Shown here one piece after another: positions 1-11,239 of a stretch of 64,000 bases of DNA. The first letter of the stretch is position 1; the number at the start of each line of letters is the position of its first letter. The notes beneath the pieces were generated by a model. That model ran no database searches, had not been told where the DNA came from, and worked only from the letters and a program-made list of their open reading frames with translations. The DNA is from Taxillus chinensis (lineage: Eukaryota > Streptophyta > Magnoliopsida > Santalales > Loranthaceae), in assembly GCA_023512835.1 (NCBI GenBank), contig CM042084.1, positions 43,385,609 through 43,449,608 of the forward strand. Direction: 5' to 3'. Both the position numbers and the translations under genes were made by a program.

Positions 1-19
1 ATCAACTTCGAACCTACTT

Positions 20-240
20 GTTTTTTTAATGAAAAGAAACATTTTATTAAGTGAAAAGACAAGTACAAGGAGGGAAGAGGATAGTCATACCCAAAGAAAC
101 AAGATGAAGGGCCCAAACAAATACCATAATACACCCAAAGGAGCCCAACAGGGGAAAAGTGTCAGGGCCCGGCTCAATAACTTGCCCAAAACAATAAAAG
201 AGGTGTACTAGGCCGACCCAGAAATAATACATGCAAACAT
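20..240 (-). mobile_element. Possible LINE 3' tail, 5'-truncated
   Basis: Read on the minus strand, this stretch ends with an AATAAAA-type signal, a T-rich run and a short poly-A (the T run at 21-27 on the plus strand). That resembles the 3' ends of the two clear LINEs elsewhere in the window. No protein domain is recognisable, and the left side runs off towards the window start. It could equally be an ordinary transcript end. Confidence 0.3.
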
Positions 241-247
241 GGCTAGC

Positions 248-2340
248 CCAAATACTAGCATAACTAGCATTTGATCAGGTCTTGAAGTTGTTATGTACAA
301 GAGACTTCCAATCATGCTTCTACACTCTTTTTAGCTTGTACTTTTCCCATTTAGATCTTTATATAACTTAGAGCCTGTAGTTATAAAAGTGTAATAGGCT
401 CGCATTTATTTATGCCAAATTTCTTCATTAACTCTTTGACATACTTATTTTGTGAGATATATATTCCTTTGTTTATTTGTTTGATTTGCTATCCTAAGAA
501 ATATATTATCTCTCCAATTAATGAAATCTCAAACCCTTCACAAAACTATGAGTGATCTCCTCTAAATATGATGTCATCAACTTAAACTATAGTAATCAAT
601 TATCCTCTATCAAAAATCAAGAAGATATAAATTATCATCAACAATGCCTCTTCTGAAATTTAGTTTTTTCAAGTATCTAATCTATTATACAATACTCTAG
701 GAGCCTATTTCAAGCAATAAAAGCCTTTTTTCAACCTACACATATGACATTAATTTCTACATTTTATACTCCATCTATTTGTTCAATATAGATCTCTTCT
801 TTTAGCCAACCAATCAAAAATGCAGATTTAACGTTAATTTAGTAGATCTTATACTTCTTATGTTCAGCCAACGCAAGAAATATATGGATTGTTTTCTACC
901 TTTCTACCGAGGCAAATGTCTCATTAATATCTATGCCTTCAATCTATGAGTATCTCTTATAAAATATGTTTGCCATGCTTCTGACCACTTTTCCATCTTC
1001 ATTTATCTTATTTCTAAAAACTCATTTTGTCTAGATAATATTTTTATCCTTGGGTCTTAGCACTATCTCCAAGTTTTATTTTTTTCAATTTGATCCAATT
1101 CTTCATTAATTGCACTGATTTATACCTTTTCTTCTACAAATTCTCTAATAGCTCTTAGTTCAATTTCTAAGAGCAGTATAGTTGCTCCCATAAATTTTCT
1201 TATAGTAGTGACACTTGTGGATGGATCACGAATGATTTGAGTTTTGTCATGTGCACTGGACCATGTTCTTCTTGCCTTTGTTCTTTTTTTTCATACCACA
1301 ACTCATAGAGTGTACATTTTATCCTTGGCCTCAAGTGATTCTATTAAGTTCATTGTTGTCCTTGTTGCTTCGAGTCAAAAAGCTTATATGGAGGTTAGCT
1401 TATAGAAGTAGAGTTCTTCTTTTCCACTACTTCATTTTGTTGTGTTGTCCTTATGGCAGCTAATTGGTGATGAATTCTACTTGTTTAGGTACTTCTCAAA
1501 AGCTTCATTTGTGAACTCAATGCCTTGATCTGATCATAATACTTTGATTCTTTAACCATAGTCATTTTCAACTATTCTTACGAACTTCTTGAAATATTCC
1601 AAAGCCTCTAATTTATGCTTTAAGTACATAATGTAAATCCTTCTAGTGAAATCATCTACAAATAGAATGAAATACATTTCACCATTATACCATTTATTTA
1701 TCATAAGTTCGTATAAATCATTATGTACAAACTCCATTGTTGCCTCAACCTGTATTCCTTAACTATGTAGTTAAATCATCTTGTTTATCCTTCAAGCATG
1801 TTGAGTACACATGCTCTCTATCTCTTTTCAAGTATGATAAATCTATTATGACCTTACATGCTGCTAGTTTTTTCATGTTCGTTTGGTTGAGATGCCCAGT
1901 CTTTCATGTCAAAGATTATTCTCTCCTTCCTTTTTTTATCAAACAATCATGGGTCTTGTTTTTATCAATTACATACAAGTTCTCATTTATTCTTCTTCCT
2001 ACTTGTAACATTCTTACTACTCTTATTTCTTACATGGTAGCCTATTTTGGTGAATATTACCTCATTGTCGGCATTACATAGCCGACACACTAAGGCTAAG
2101 TTTTACCTTAACCCCACAACATGAATTACATCCTTTGGCTTCTTTATTCCCCACTTGCATACACCCATGTCCTGTAATCTAAAGTTGACTATCATTTCCA
2201 AATTTAACCTTACTTGACTATTTTTCTGCTCAAGTTTGATAATCTTATAAAGATTTGTGCTTCGAGGTTTGAGAGTTAGCCTTATGGTAGAGTAATTATT
2301 TTCAAAAATAGATATCAATGTAATGACATGCTTATCAAAC
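248..2340 (-). pseudogene. Decayed Copia pol remnant (integrase and reverse transcriptase)
   Basis: Minus-strand translation gives Copia pol pieces in the right order: an integrase core fragment at 1737-1552 (FVDDFTRRIYIMYLKHK), then reverse-transcriptase pieces down to about 250, including a VDDIIF-type YVDD block near 600-570 and the following ISQNKYVKELMKKFG segment. Stops and frameshifts are frequent, and RNase H is cut off at about 250. The part from 1740 to 2340 is probably the pre-integrase and gag side but is too decayed to assign. No LTRs are seen. It lies directly against the start of the large Copia element at 2376, so it may be the older insertion into which that element landed. 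Confidence 0.72.
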
Positions 2341-2724
2341 GGAAACTTTTGACTATAATTAAGTTTGATTTAGAGTGTTGGATCAAACCTAGAATTTGGA
2401 TGATGCGGATCAAACCCTATGTAATTTGATTTAAGATGTTTCATGTTTATTCTAAGTCCAGGTGCAGAAGATAAAACTTTAATCCGGACCTACTTCGTAA
2501 GAGCAAAGCAAAGGACAGGATATATAATCCTGATCCGGATTATCATGAGTGTCGTCAAACACTTGGTAAATAACCAAGTCTTCATCTGGAGTAAGGACTC
2601 TCCGTACGAACTAATCACTCGACAAAACAACTAAGGAATCTGCGCGTTTATTGTTGATTGGACTAAGTCACTTTATGCGGAATGAGAATCCAAGTCTACA
2701 CCTCGTACGAGTAAGAGAGATTTA

Positions 2725-3010
2725 TTGCGGAGTAAGGACAGCTGATGTAGAATAAAGATTCCGCATGCGGAGTAAGGACAACTGATGCGGAGTAAGGACA
2801 ATCCGAGAAGTCAGTCATTACTCAAGCGGAGTAAAGAACTCACGCAGAGTAAGGAAGCGCTGATGCGGAATAAGGATTCCGCATATCTACCTCATGCGGA
2901 GTAAGGAAGAGCGAGCACGGAATAAGGATTTCAAGACTTCATATACACAGAGTAAGCAACAACTAACACGGAGTAAGGATCTGAGCCTCGTTGATACGGA
3001 GTAAAGAAAT
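2725..3010 (+). repeat. GCGGAGTAAGGA direct-repeat array in the Copia LTR
   Basis: About a dozen degenerate copies of a motif close to GATGCGGARTAAGGA, spaced irregularly by about 15-40 bases. Clear copies lie near 2726, 2766, 2784, 2862 and 2894, with variants such as ACGGAGTAAGGA and ACGGAATAAGGA. The same array recurs in the 3' LTR (about 16250-16530). It sits about 300 bases upstream of the TATA box, the position of an LTR enhancer. The same motif appears in the unrelated Gypsy LTRs at 46.8-47.3 kb and 61.8-62.4 kb. Confidence 0.75.
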
Positions 3011-3303
3011 CTACACCAGACTAAAAAGACGCTACTTCATACCGCATTTATGATATCAGCCTGCTGTGTTCCGATGTAAGACAAACTAATTGAAGATCTA
3101 AACTGTCTTACACGTGGAGCACTCGAAGTTGTGGATGCAGTCCCAAATGCAATTGGAATCAAACAAAGTAATTTAATTCACTTATGCTTCCAATATTTCA
3201 AGCTCCACATCCGAAGTAGTTATAGCAGAAGCATTTTCCGAGAAGAACTTAATGTTACACAGTGCTCGGAAAATACAGTTCCAAGATAGATTCCTAGGAT
3301 GTC

Positions 3304-3314
3304 TATATATATAT
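3304..3314 (+). promoter_or_regulatory. TATA box of the Copia LTR
   Basis: TATATATATAT followed about 15-30 bases on by GTTGTACACTC, a plausible start region. The same box is at 16833-16843 in the 3' LTR. Confidence 0.5.
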
Positions 3315-3657
3315 CTGTAGTGTTGTACACTCAAGAGAGCGCATACATACAAAAAAGAAAGAACTGATACGCGCGTGAGAAAGGTTGTTGTACAAGAGCT
3401 CATAGAGATTATAAACACAGTGTGTGTAACTGTAAAGCCGAGTGTTATTGTAATCAGCTGTAATTGCTAGCTTATTTTGTTGTAATTATCATCAGATAAT
3501 AAAGCAAAATACTTCCACTATCTGGTTATCTTTCGCACTGATTTTATATCTTTTAACCAGATTGTGTTACACCTGTAAGAAAAAGAGTTTTGATTTAAGC
3601 CCATTCACGCCCCCCCCCCCCCCCCCCCCCCCCTCTAGGCTACCAAGGACCAACGAG

Positions 3658-3669
3658 TGGTATCGAGCA
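3658..3669 (+). other. Primer-binding site (initiator tRNA-Met type)
   Basis: TGGTATCGAGCA matches the common plant Copia primer site TGGTATCAGAGC apart from one missing A. Its place between the 5' LTR and gag supports the call. Confidence 0.62.
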
Positions 3670-3713
3670 CGTTCTATTAGTTCTAATAGAGATCCCACTC
3701 TTTCACTCTCAAT

Positions 3714-5815
3714 AATGGCCGAAGAAAGTAGCATGCTATTCAACACTCACCTTAACTCCGAAGGAGCACAAGAGCCCCTTCCAAATCGAAGCAGCAATAA
3801 AAATGTTGATCCACCTCAACCTGTTGCTGCCGCTACTCCACAACCATGGATTTCTGGCTTCACTTTGACGAAGCCACCCAAATTCACACCAGAGCTTTTC
3901 TCCCAGTGGAAAGCTCGCATGAGAATGTTCATGGTCTACCATGATCATCTCATGTGGCCATGTCTTCATCAGGAGATACCCACTCCGATGACTATCGGAG
4001 AACATGGAGTCAGAAGACCAAAGACTGATGCCGAACTCACCAATGATGAAAGAGCCTGGCAGTGTGCCAATGAAAAGGCTCTGGCATATGTTACATCGTC
4101 TTTGGATTCCGAGCCTTTCACGGACGTCTAGGGCTGCACGACAGCAAAAACTATCTGGGATAAACTGACAATCCTCTATAAGGGAAGTCAGTCCCAAATG
4201 TAGAATGTTATCTGTACTCTCAGACAGAACTTTGAGAGTTTCAATCATAAACCGGGTGAATCACTCGAGAGCATCTATCAGAGATTCGGAAAGCTTATCT
4301 TGGAGCTGAAAACTGTCAATGAGCATTATTCTCAATCTCAGATCAATGACAAGTTCTTTCGCTCCTTGCCGGATCGCTACTACTCCAAACAACTCCAGAT
4401 GCAATCCGACAAGAACTGGCAGTATGTTCCCCTTGAAGAACTATATGGAGAGCTGCGGACTCACGAAGTCAGGTTTAAGTACTCTGACCGGGATGAGAAA
4501 ATAGCTCGGAAAGAAAAGGGGGTAGCTCTCAAAGCTACGGAATGTCTAAGCATATTGAGGAATGATGATACGGACGTGTCCGAGAATTCGATTCGACGAG
4601 GAGGAAGAGATAGCTCTTCTTGTCAAATCTTTTGAGCAATTCCTATGGAAAAGCGAAAAAGGATTCGGGAGACGCTCCTCATCATCTTTCCAAAGGAAGG
4701 AGCGACCGGAGTCCAGTTCCCAGGAATGCTACAACTATGGGAAAACCAGTCACTAGGCCAAGGACTGCAGATCCAAATCTAAAGTGGCCGAGAAAAGTGA
4801 CAAGGTAACTCCTCGCCACTCCACCTCAGACAACAGAGACAATAACAAGAACAAGAGGAAGGCGTTCGTCACAAAATACGTTAGTGGCTCAGAAGAAGAG
4901 AAGGAATCCTCGGATGATGAGCCAACTCCCAAGCCGAACATCTACCTCATGGCAAATTCTGAGGTACCTTCCATCTCTGAGCTCATGAGTAGATTAGAAT
5001 CTCTTATTACTGAACGTGATCATGAAAAGGATGAGAGACTAATAATTACTCAAATGTACAAAGATATGGAAAGTCAGAATAAACGTCTTGAATTTATTAT
5101 TACTAGACTTGAAAAGCACATAGCTGACTTCAGAGGAAAAGAGGCTTGGTATCATGATCTAAGAGCTGAAAATCATCTACTAAATACCAACCTATCAGGC
5201 CTAAAAGTTATTGTGAAAAGACTCGAGAATGAACTTGAACAGGAAAAGGAAATAAATCGTAAGTGGCTAAAATCCGGGGAAATAGCCTCTACATTTAGGA
5301 CTGATCCGGATAACATTCAAGTCAAACCTGGCCTAGGCTCCGAACCATCAACTTCCAATGCTCAAGCTACTGAGTGTCCTCCGGACTTCACTCCGAAACT
5401 AACCAACTTATATCCTGTTAGTACGTCTAAACCGTTGGATGGTTTCATTTCAGATGGCACCATAGTTTATGACTGTGGAAGAGAGGCTATTACTGCACTT
5501 CCCGAAGCAGTAGCACCCGAACTTAATGATGAAGGGAAGGCTACTGCAGTTCAAGCCAAAACTATAGCACCCAAAAAGAAAGGAAAGGCAAAGGCTGACG
5601 CATCTAGGGCCAAGAGCGTGTCACCCAAACGAAATGGACTAGACCATAGGGAACAGTGTAGAAAGTCTATAAAATCTAAGAAACCTGTATCCCCTGTTTG
5701 TACTCCGCATTATAGTGTTTGTTCCATCTGTAGGAAAATAGGTCATTATCACTATGAATGTTGGAGCTTATCGGATAACTGGCTTTGTAATCAAGTTCGT
5801 ACCAATAAAGATTAG
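3714..5815 (+). pseudogene. Sirevirus-like gag (nucleocapsid), broken
   Basis: ATG at 3714 opens a Copia-type gag (UBN2/gag_2-like fold) with the PWISGFTLTKPPKF start and a downstream LPDRYYSKQL block near 4365. In-frame stops or frame changes occur at 4129, 4201 and about 4580-4770. Near 4725-4760 there is a decayed zinc knuckle: the second cysteine of the CX2CX4HX4C pattern reads Tyr (CYNYGKTSH) and a stop follows the His. From 4784 the frame is open for 343 residues, with a long charged coiled-coil-like part (SRLESLITERDHEKDER), Lys-rich stretches (KKKGKAKADASRAKS) and a second Cys/His knuckle (CSICRKIGHYHYEC) near 5720-5762. A large gag with coiled coils is typical of Sireviruses. Confidence 0.8.
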
Positions 5816-8569
5816 TTCAATAAAAAGGGTTCTTCGAGCAAAACAAAATCTAAATCTCAAAGGAGTATCTCTCCAAAGAAAACCCAAGTAATAGAAACAG
5901 CTGAAACTAACAAATTAAAGTCAACTTGGAAAGCTAAAAGTCCTAGCAAAGTTAAATCCGGAACTGTTGACACTACTGTTGTTCTTTTTAACCGCCCGAA
6001 ACAAGTTTGGGCACCAAAAGTGTAAACTGTTGTCTTTCGAATGCATTGCCGGATCACTTGAAGTTAAAGATCAATCAAAGCAAGTGGATCCTCAATAGTG
6101 GATGCTCCGAACATATGACGGGTGATCAGACTCTGCTCATTGAAGTTAATGACAAACGAGGTCCATCCGTTTCATACGGTGACAACAGCAAAGGTAAGAC
6201 TATCGGGTATGACACTTTAACCAACGGCTGTGTATCTATCACTAGAGTTGCACTTAGTCAAAGGTTTGAAGCATAATTTGCTAAGTGTCGGTAATTTATG
6301 TGATAAAGGATTTATAGTTTCCTTTATGTCCAACACCAGATACGGTAAGGAAAACTTATCTGGAGATGATAAGTTATTCGGATCAAGAGATGGGGATATA
6401 TACTCAATGGTCTTAAGAAATAATTCTTCTGACCCTGTATGCTTCCTCACTACAGCATCAGATGAAGATAGTTGGCTATGGCACAAGCGATGCGCACATT
6501 TAAACTTTAAGACCTTATCTAAGTTAGTGTCACTTGATCTTGTCACTGGTCTACCTAAACACAAATACTCCAGAGACACTCTCTGTCGAGAATGCCAACT
6601 TGGCAAACAAACCAAACATAGCTTTAAGAGCAAATCAGTTAATTCAATAACTGCTCCTCTACAACTTCTTCATATGGACCTCTGTGGTCCCATTTCTGTT
6701 CCTTCACTAGCTGGTGCGAGATATACCCTTGTGGTTATCGATGATTTCACCAAGTACACATGGGTGATGTTCCTGAAATCTAAGGATCAAACCTTTGAGC
6801 ATCTTGTAGATCTTTTCAACTGGATAAGCAATTCACAAGGATTGAGCATAAAATGCATCAGGAGTGATCATGGTACAGAATTTGATTTTTCATATATGAG
6901 ATCATATTGTTCTGAACAGGGCATTCAGCATGACTTCTCTGCGCCCAGAACTCCACAACAAAATGGGGTAGCTGAGTGCGAGAATCGCACATTTGTCGAG
7001 GCTGGAAGATCTATGTTAGTAGGGGCAAAGCTTCCTCTCAGTCTATGGGCTGAAGTCATGTCCACTGCCTTCTATGTTCAGAACAGAACTCTAATAAATA
7101 AATCTACCATGAAAACACCCTATGAGATGTGGAGAGGACTAAAGCCTTCAATTTCACATTTCAGAGCTTCTGGGTGTACTTGCTATATATTGAACAACGG
7201 CAAAGAATCCCGGAATAAATGTGAACCAAAATCTGATGATGGGATTTTTGTCGGGTACTCATTACATAGCAAGGCTTATCGGGTCTTCAATAGAAAACTT
7301 TTTAATGTTGAAGAATCTATTCATGTGACCTTTGATGAAACTAATCTTGATTAGTCAAAAGTTGCTTCTTCAAGTTCTAATGTATAGGTTCAGGACAATA
7401 ACATCGACTATTCAAAGTTTATGAATGTTCTGTTACACATACTTGACCAACCACGTGGCACCAAAGAAGCACAAAGAAATGATATGGACGATGCTACGGA
7501 TGAATCGGACTCAAGACTACCATTAAACTCCAGGACATGCTCCTACGGATATTTAAAATTCTGGAGTACCTTCAAGTCCGTCCAGACCAGTTAACACTGA
7601 AAGCAACAGTGTTGAAGAACCACTTAGTTCTACCATACCTACTAATACGAAAACATCTGGTCTGGAAGAAGCTCAACCAGCGGATATACCTGAACCACCT
7701 AATCTGGAAGAGCTTCAAATTATACAAGATCAACCATCACATGCACAAAATTACAGGTGGACTCAAAACCATCCCTCAGATCAAGTGATTGGTGATCCTA
7801 CTGTTAGTGTAAGAACAAGAGCAGCCACCTCCAACGTTTGTCTTTACTCATGTTTTCTATCTCAAATAGAACCAAAGGTGGTAGATGAAGCTCTTCAGGA
7901 TTCGAACTGGATAGAAGCCATGCAAGAAGAGCTGAATCAATTTAAGAGAAATGATGTGTGGACTCTAGTACCAAGGCCTAAGTCTCAGCAAGTCATTCGA
8001 GTTAAATGGGTGTTCCGGAATGTAATAACCCGTGTGTAAGGAGTTAACCACAAACACCTTGGATGTTGGTGCACAAGTTTGAGGTAAGAGATGAGCCCAA
8101 GAGGGGACTTTTGGAAGGTGCATGTGACAAGTGATGACGTGCATTTATGCCCTAAGAAGATGCTATGCATATACAGGCGCTTTTAGGCTGTTTTGTCAGG
8201 TTTTGGAGATTTATTTTGACCTAGTAGATGAGCTCAGATGAATTGGCATGCAGACCAAAAGATTCTTAGAATGATGTCTTCTATCTACCACTTCAGGCCA
8301 AACAGACGTGCACGCGAATTGGACCCATTTGGCGTGCAAGGTTTTTATTGCATGGATGCCTTTTACATGATGCAAGGAGGCTTGGGGTAAAGTTTGAGTG
8401 CAATTGGAGCTGCACGCCAATTGGGGAATTGGCATTTAAATTGGCGTGCAGACTTATTTTTGCATGATTACCTTAGTTTTGTTATTCTAATCATCTTTTC
8501 CCAAAGGACCATGTTGGAATTGTTGACATTTTGGTGTGTATGGATGTGGGAAGGTCATAGCTTGTTCCA

Positions 8570-8628
8570 TCAAAACTATGTCGTTTTGATGCTGGGATTC
8601 ACTTAATCAAAACTACGTCGTTTTGATG
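8570..8628 (+). repeat. Two near-palindromic CAAAACTAYGTCGTTTTG motifs
   Basis: Two 22-base copies at 8570-8591 and 8607-8628 differ at one base, and each reads almost the same on both strands around a TACGTC-like centre. They end 11 bases before the TATATAA box of the solo LTR, a position fit for paired enhancer sites. Similar ACGTCGTTTTG motifs are frequent in plant LTRs. Confidence 0.6.
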
Positions 8629-8638
8629 TTGTGTTGTC

Positions 8639-8645
8639 TATATAA
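8639..8645 (+). promoter_or_regulatory. TATA box of the solo LTR
   Basis: TATATAAGG just downstream of the paired near-palindromes and upstream of a GA-rich leader-like stretch. Confidence 0.5.
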
Positions 8646-9258
8646 GGAGGAAAAGCCCCTCTGTTTTAGGTTTAGGGTTTGTTGCTCCACCGGCCGCAGA
8701 GAGAGAGAGAGAAGAAGGGAGAGAAGAGAGAAAGAGAGGGGGAGGGAAGGAGAGCTCCTGGTGCTTGCGCGGTCTTGCGTGGGTGATCGGTGTCTCGTGG
8801 GCGGACGGCGTTCGGCGTGGGAACGAATATTGCTGTGTTGTTGCATTTTACTTGAGGTAGGGGTTCTGTTTTTGCTAATCCCTCTCTGTCCTAGGGTTCT
8901 TGAGTAGAATTCGGTCTATACCGGCTATTATATATATATAAATCCATATAGGTGTGATCTCCTATATGAATGTTGGCTTTCAATGGCATTTTGGTGTGAT
9001 TCTATTGTTGGGTGGTCAGTGCATGTTATATGTTCGATGAAATGTCTGTGTGAATATAGCTATGTGTATATGCCTATTACATGTTTGGTAATATGCCTGT
9101 GTGGCTGGACTTGTGATTTGGTGTATGTATGCATGCTGGGTGTTTGTTCTATTGCCTGAATGGCTGGGTTTGTGCACTTGTGAATGGGTGCACACCAAGT
9201 GTTTGGTTTTATGCTTAAGTGACCGTAGTGTGTGTTGTGTACATGACTGTGGTATCTG

Positions 9259-9385
9259 GCCTGAAGAGGCGGTTAAATTACTTTGCCTGAGAGGCGGTTA
9301 AACCAGTGGCCTGAAAAGGCGGTTAAACTACTTTGCCTGAGGGGCGGTTAAATCGATGGCCTAAGAGGCGGTTAAATTACTTGCT
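9259..9385 (+). repeat. Tandem GCCTGARAGGCGGTTAAA repeats
   Basis: Five tandem units of about 24-26 bases, each starting GCCTGA or GCCTAA followed by AGGCGGTTAAA. The tails alternate between TTACTTT-like and CAGTG/CGATG-like, giving a double-unit rhythm of about 50 bases. They lie in the downstream half of the solo LTR. Confidence 0.8.
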
Positions 9386-11239
9386 TGAGATGTGGTTTGT
9401 TAGCCAGTGTGGCTGGGGCTGAGGTTACGCCCACTTGTGTGGAATGCTTTATTTTTCCTAATACTGCCACGTCACTACACCTGTGCACATGCATGTAGCC
9501 GCTAGGAACATGGGAAGGGTTGGGGAGACTTGATCCCTACTGAGCTGTGGTTGCTCACCCCTCCTACTGTGTTTTGCTTGTTTTCCAGGGACTTACAGGC
9601 GTTAGGTGGATACATTAAGGTGGAAGACCATCTTTGTTTTATTGTTCACTTCAGTAAATGTAATTTTATAATTTATGTAACCCCAAGGGGGGGGGGAATG
9701 TACTAAGGGATTGAATTGTAGTAAGGAACCTGGTTGGTTTGTGAACCTTTGATGTTTGATATTAAATAAAGATGTAGCTTGTTTGATTTATTGTAATTGT
9801 TAGTTTTGCTTGTGTGGCATACAGTGATCCAACCCCGTTACCCTCCATGTGGGTGAATGGGGAGTCACGTACCGGTTTCCCCGAGTCGGAAATCCGGGGC
9901 GTCACACGAAACAAGCTTGATACGAATGGAATAGTAATTCGGAACAAAGCCAAACTGGTAGCCAAAGGATATCGTCAAGAAGAAGGAATAGACTATGACG
10001 AGACCTTTGCTCCAGTAGCAAGACTTGAGGTAATCAGAATGTTTCTGGCATATGCTTCATATGGACGTCAAAAGCGCATTTCTGAATGGAGATCTTCAAG
10101 AGTAGGTGTATGTTGAACAACCTCCCGGTTTCATTGAACCTAAGGCAGGACATCTAGTCTACAAGCTTCGGAAAGCTTTGTATGGTTTGAAGCAAGCTCC
10201 AAGAGCCTGGTACGACACACTGTCAGAATTCCTACTTGCTCATAACTTTTAAAAAGGGAATATAGACACCACTTTATTTCTACGAAAAGAGAAAGGACAT
10301 ACTCTGATCGTACAGACATATGTGGATGATATTATTTTCGGATCAACAAATCCGAAGCTTTGTGAAGAGTTTGTAAAGTTGATGACTGGCAAGTTTGAGA
10401 TGAGCATGATGGGAGAACTGTCCTACGTCCTTGGAATAGAAGTTAAACAATTGAAGGAAGGGATCTTCATTAATCAAGCTAAGTACACATGTGATCTTAT
10501 TAAGAAGTTTGGTATGGAAGGTTCATCTCCCGTCAAGACTCCAATGCCAATCAGTGCCAAGTTAGACCCTGATGCGGACGACAAATCAGTAAATGTGACT
10601 GAATACAAAGGGATAATAGGATCCTTGCTGTATCTTACAGCAAGTCGCTCGGACATTATGTTTGCAACCTGCATCTGTGCAAGATATCAGGCGAATCCCA
10701 AAGAGTCACATATGCTTCATGTCAAACGGATATTAAGATATCTTAAAGGGACTATGAATTTGGGACTCTGGTACCGAAAGGAGTCCAACTTCACCTTATC
10801 CGGGTATTCTGATGCTGATTTTGCTGGGTGTCACATCGACAGGAAAAGCACAAGCGGTACATGTCAGTTTCTTGGAAATAGATTAATTTCATGGTTCAGT
10901 AAGAAGTAGAATTCCGTATCAACCTCTATTGCTGAGGCGGAATATATAGCTGCTGGGAGCTATTGTGCACAGCTACTCTGGATGCAAAGTCAACTTACTG
11001 ACTATGGTTTCAACATGACATCTATTCCACTCTACTACAACAACACCAGTGCAATTGCTATCAGCAACAATCCTGTCATGCACCCAAAGACGAAGCACAT
11101 TGAGGTAAGGTATCACTTCATTCGCGACCATGTTCTCAAAAAGCACATATCACTGGAACATGTTGCTACTGAAGATCAACTAGCGGACATACTTACAAAG
11201 CCCCTACCTGATGCAAGGTTTTCTGAATTACTCTTCTGA

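Larger units (their letters stand above)
2376..3657 (+). repeat. 5' LTR of the Sirevirus-like element
   Basis: It starts TGTTGGATCAAACC and aligns along its length with 15904-17146. It contains a GCGGAGTAAGGA repeat array (2725-3010), a TATATATATA box (3304-3314) and a 24-base poly-C run (3610-3633). About 24 bases lie between the poly-C run and the primer site and are not matched after the poly-C run in the 3' LTR, so the true LTR end could be near 3633 or near 3657. Confidence 0.85.
8021..9906 (+). mobile_element. Solo LTR (Ty3/Gypsy Tekay/Del-like) nested in the Copia RT
   Basis: The Copia RT frame stops after VFRN at 8020 and resumes at 9907 with the expected residues. The inserted 1886 bp begin TGTAATAACCC and end GGGGCGTCACA, the TG...CA form and the C/G-rich termini common in plant Gypsy chromoviruses of the Tekay/Del type. 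The flanks CGGAA (8016-8020) and CGAAA (9907-9911) are a 5-bp target duplication with one mismatch. There is no internal coding region, so it is what remains after recombination between two LTRs. It holds two near-palindromes, a TATATAA box, a GA microsatellite (8698-8750) and a short tandem array (9259-9385). Confidence 0.86.
5816..11239 (+). pseudogene. Copia pol: protease, integrase, reverse transcriptase, RNase H (interrupted)
   Basis: Protease at about 6085-6290, where the active-site triplet reads NSG (WILNSGCSEHMTG) rather than DSG. Integrase follows: HHCC zinc region near 6480-6600, then the core with MDLCGP, RSDHGTEF and QQNGVAE in one open frame to 7354. RT begins near 7880 (WIEAMQEELNQFKRNDVW) and is split after VKWVFRN by a solo LTR (8021-9906), resuming with [15 protein letters not shown] at about 9943. 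Further frame changes lie at about 10075 and 10250. The TYVDDIIFGST catalytic motif is intact near 10317-10350, then the frame is open to the RNase H part (SGYSDADFAGC), one stop at 10909, and the usual C-terminal KHIEVRYHFIRDHV and QLADILTKPLP. It cannot work as it stands. Confidence 0.88.

Noticed and set aside
8698..8760. Arg/Glu-rich peptide frame over the GA microsatellite
   Set aside because: It is a by-product of GAGAGA repeats inside the solo LTR.
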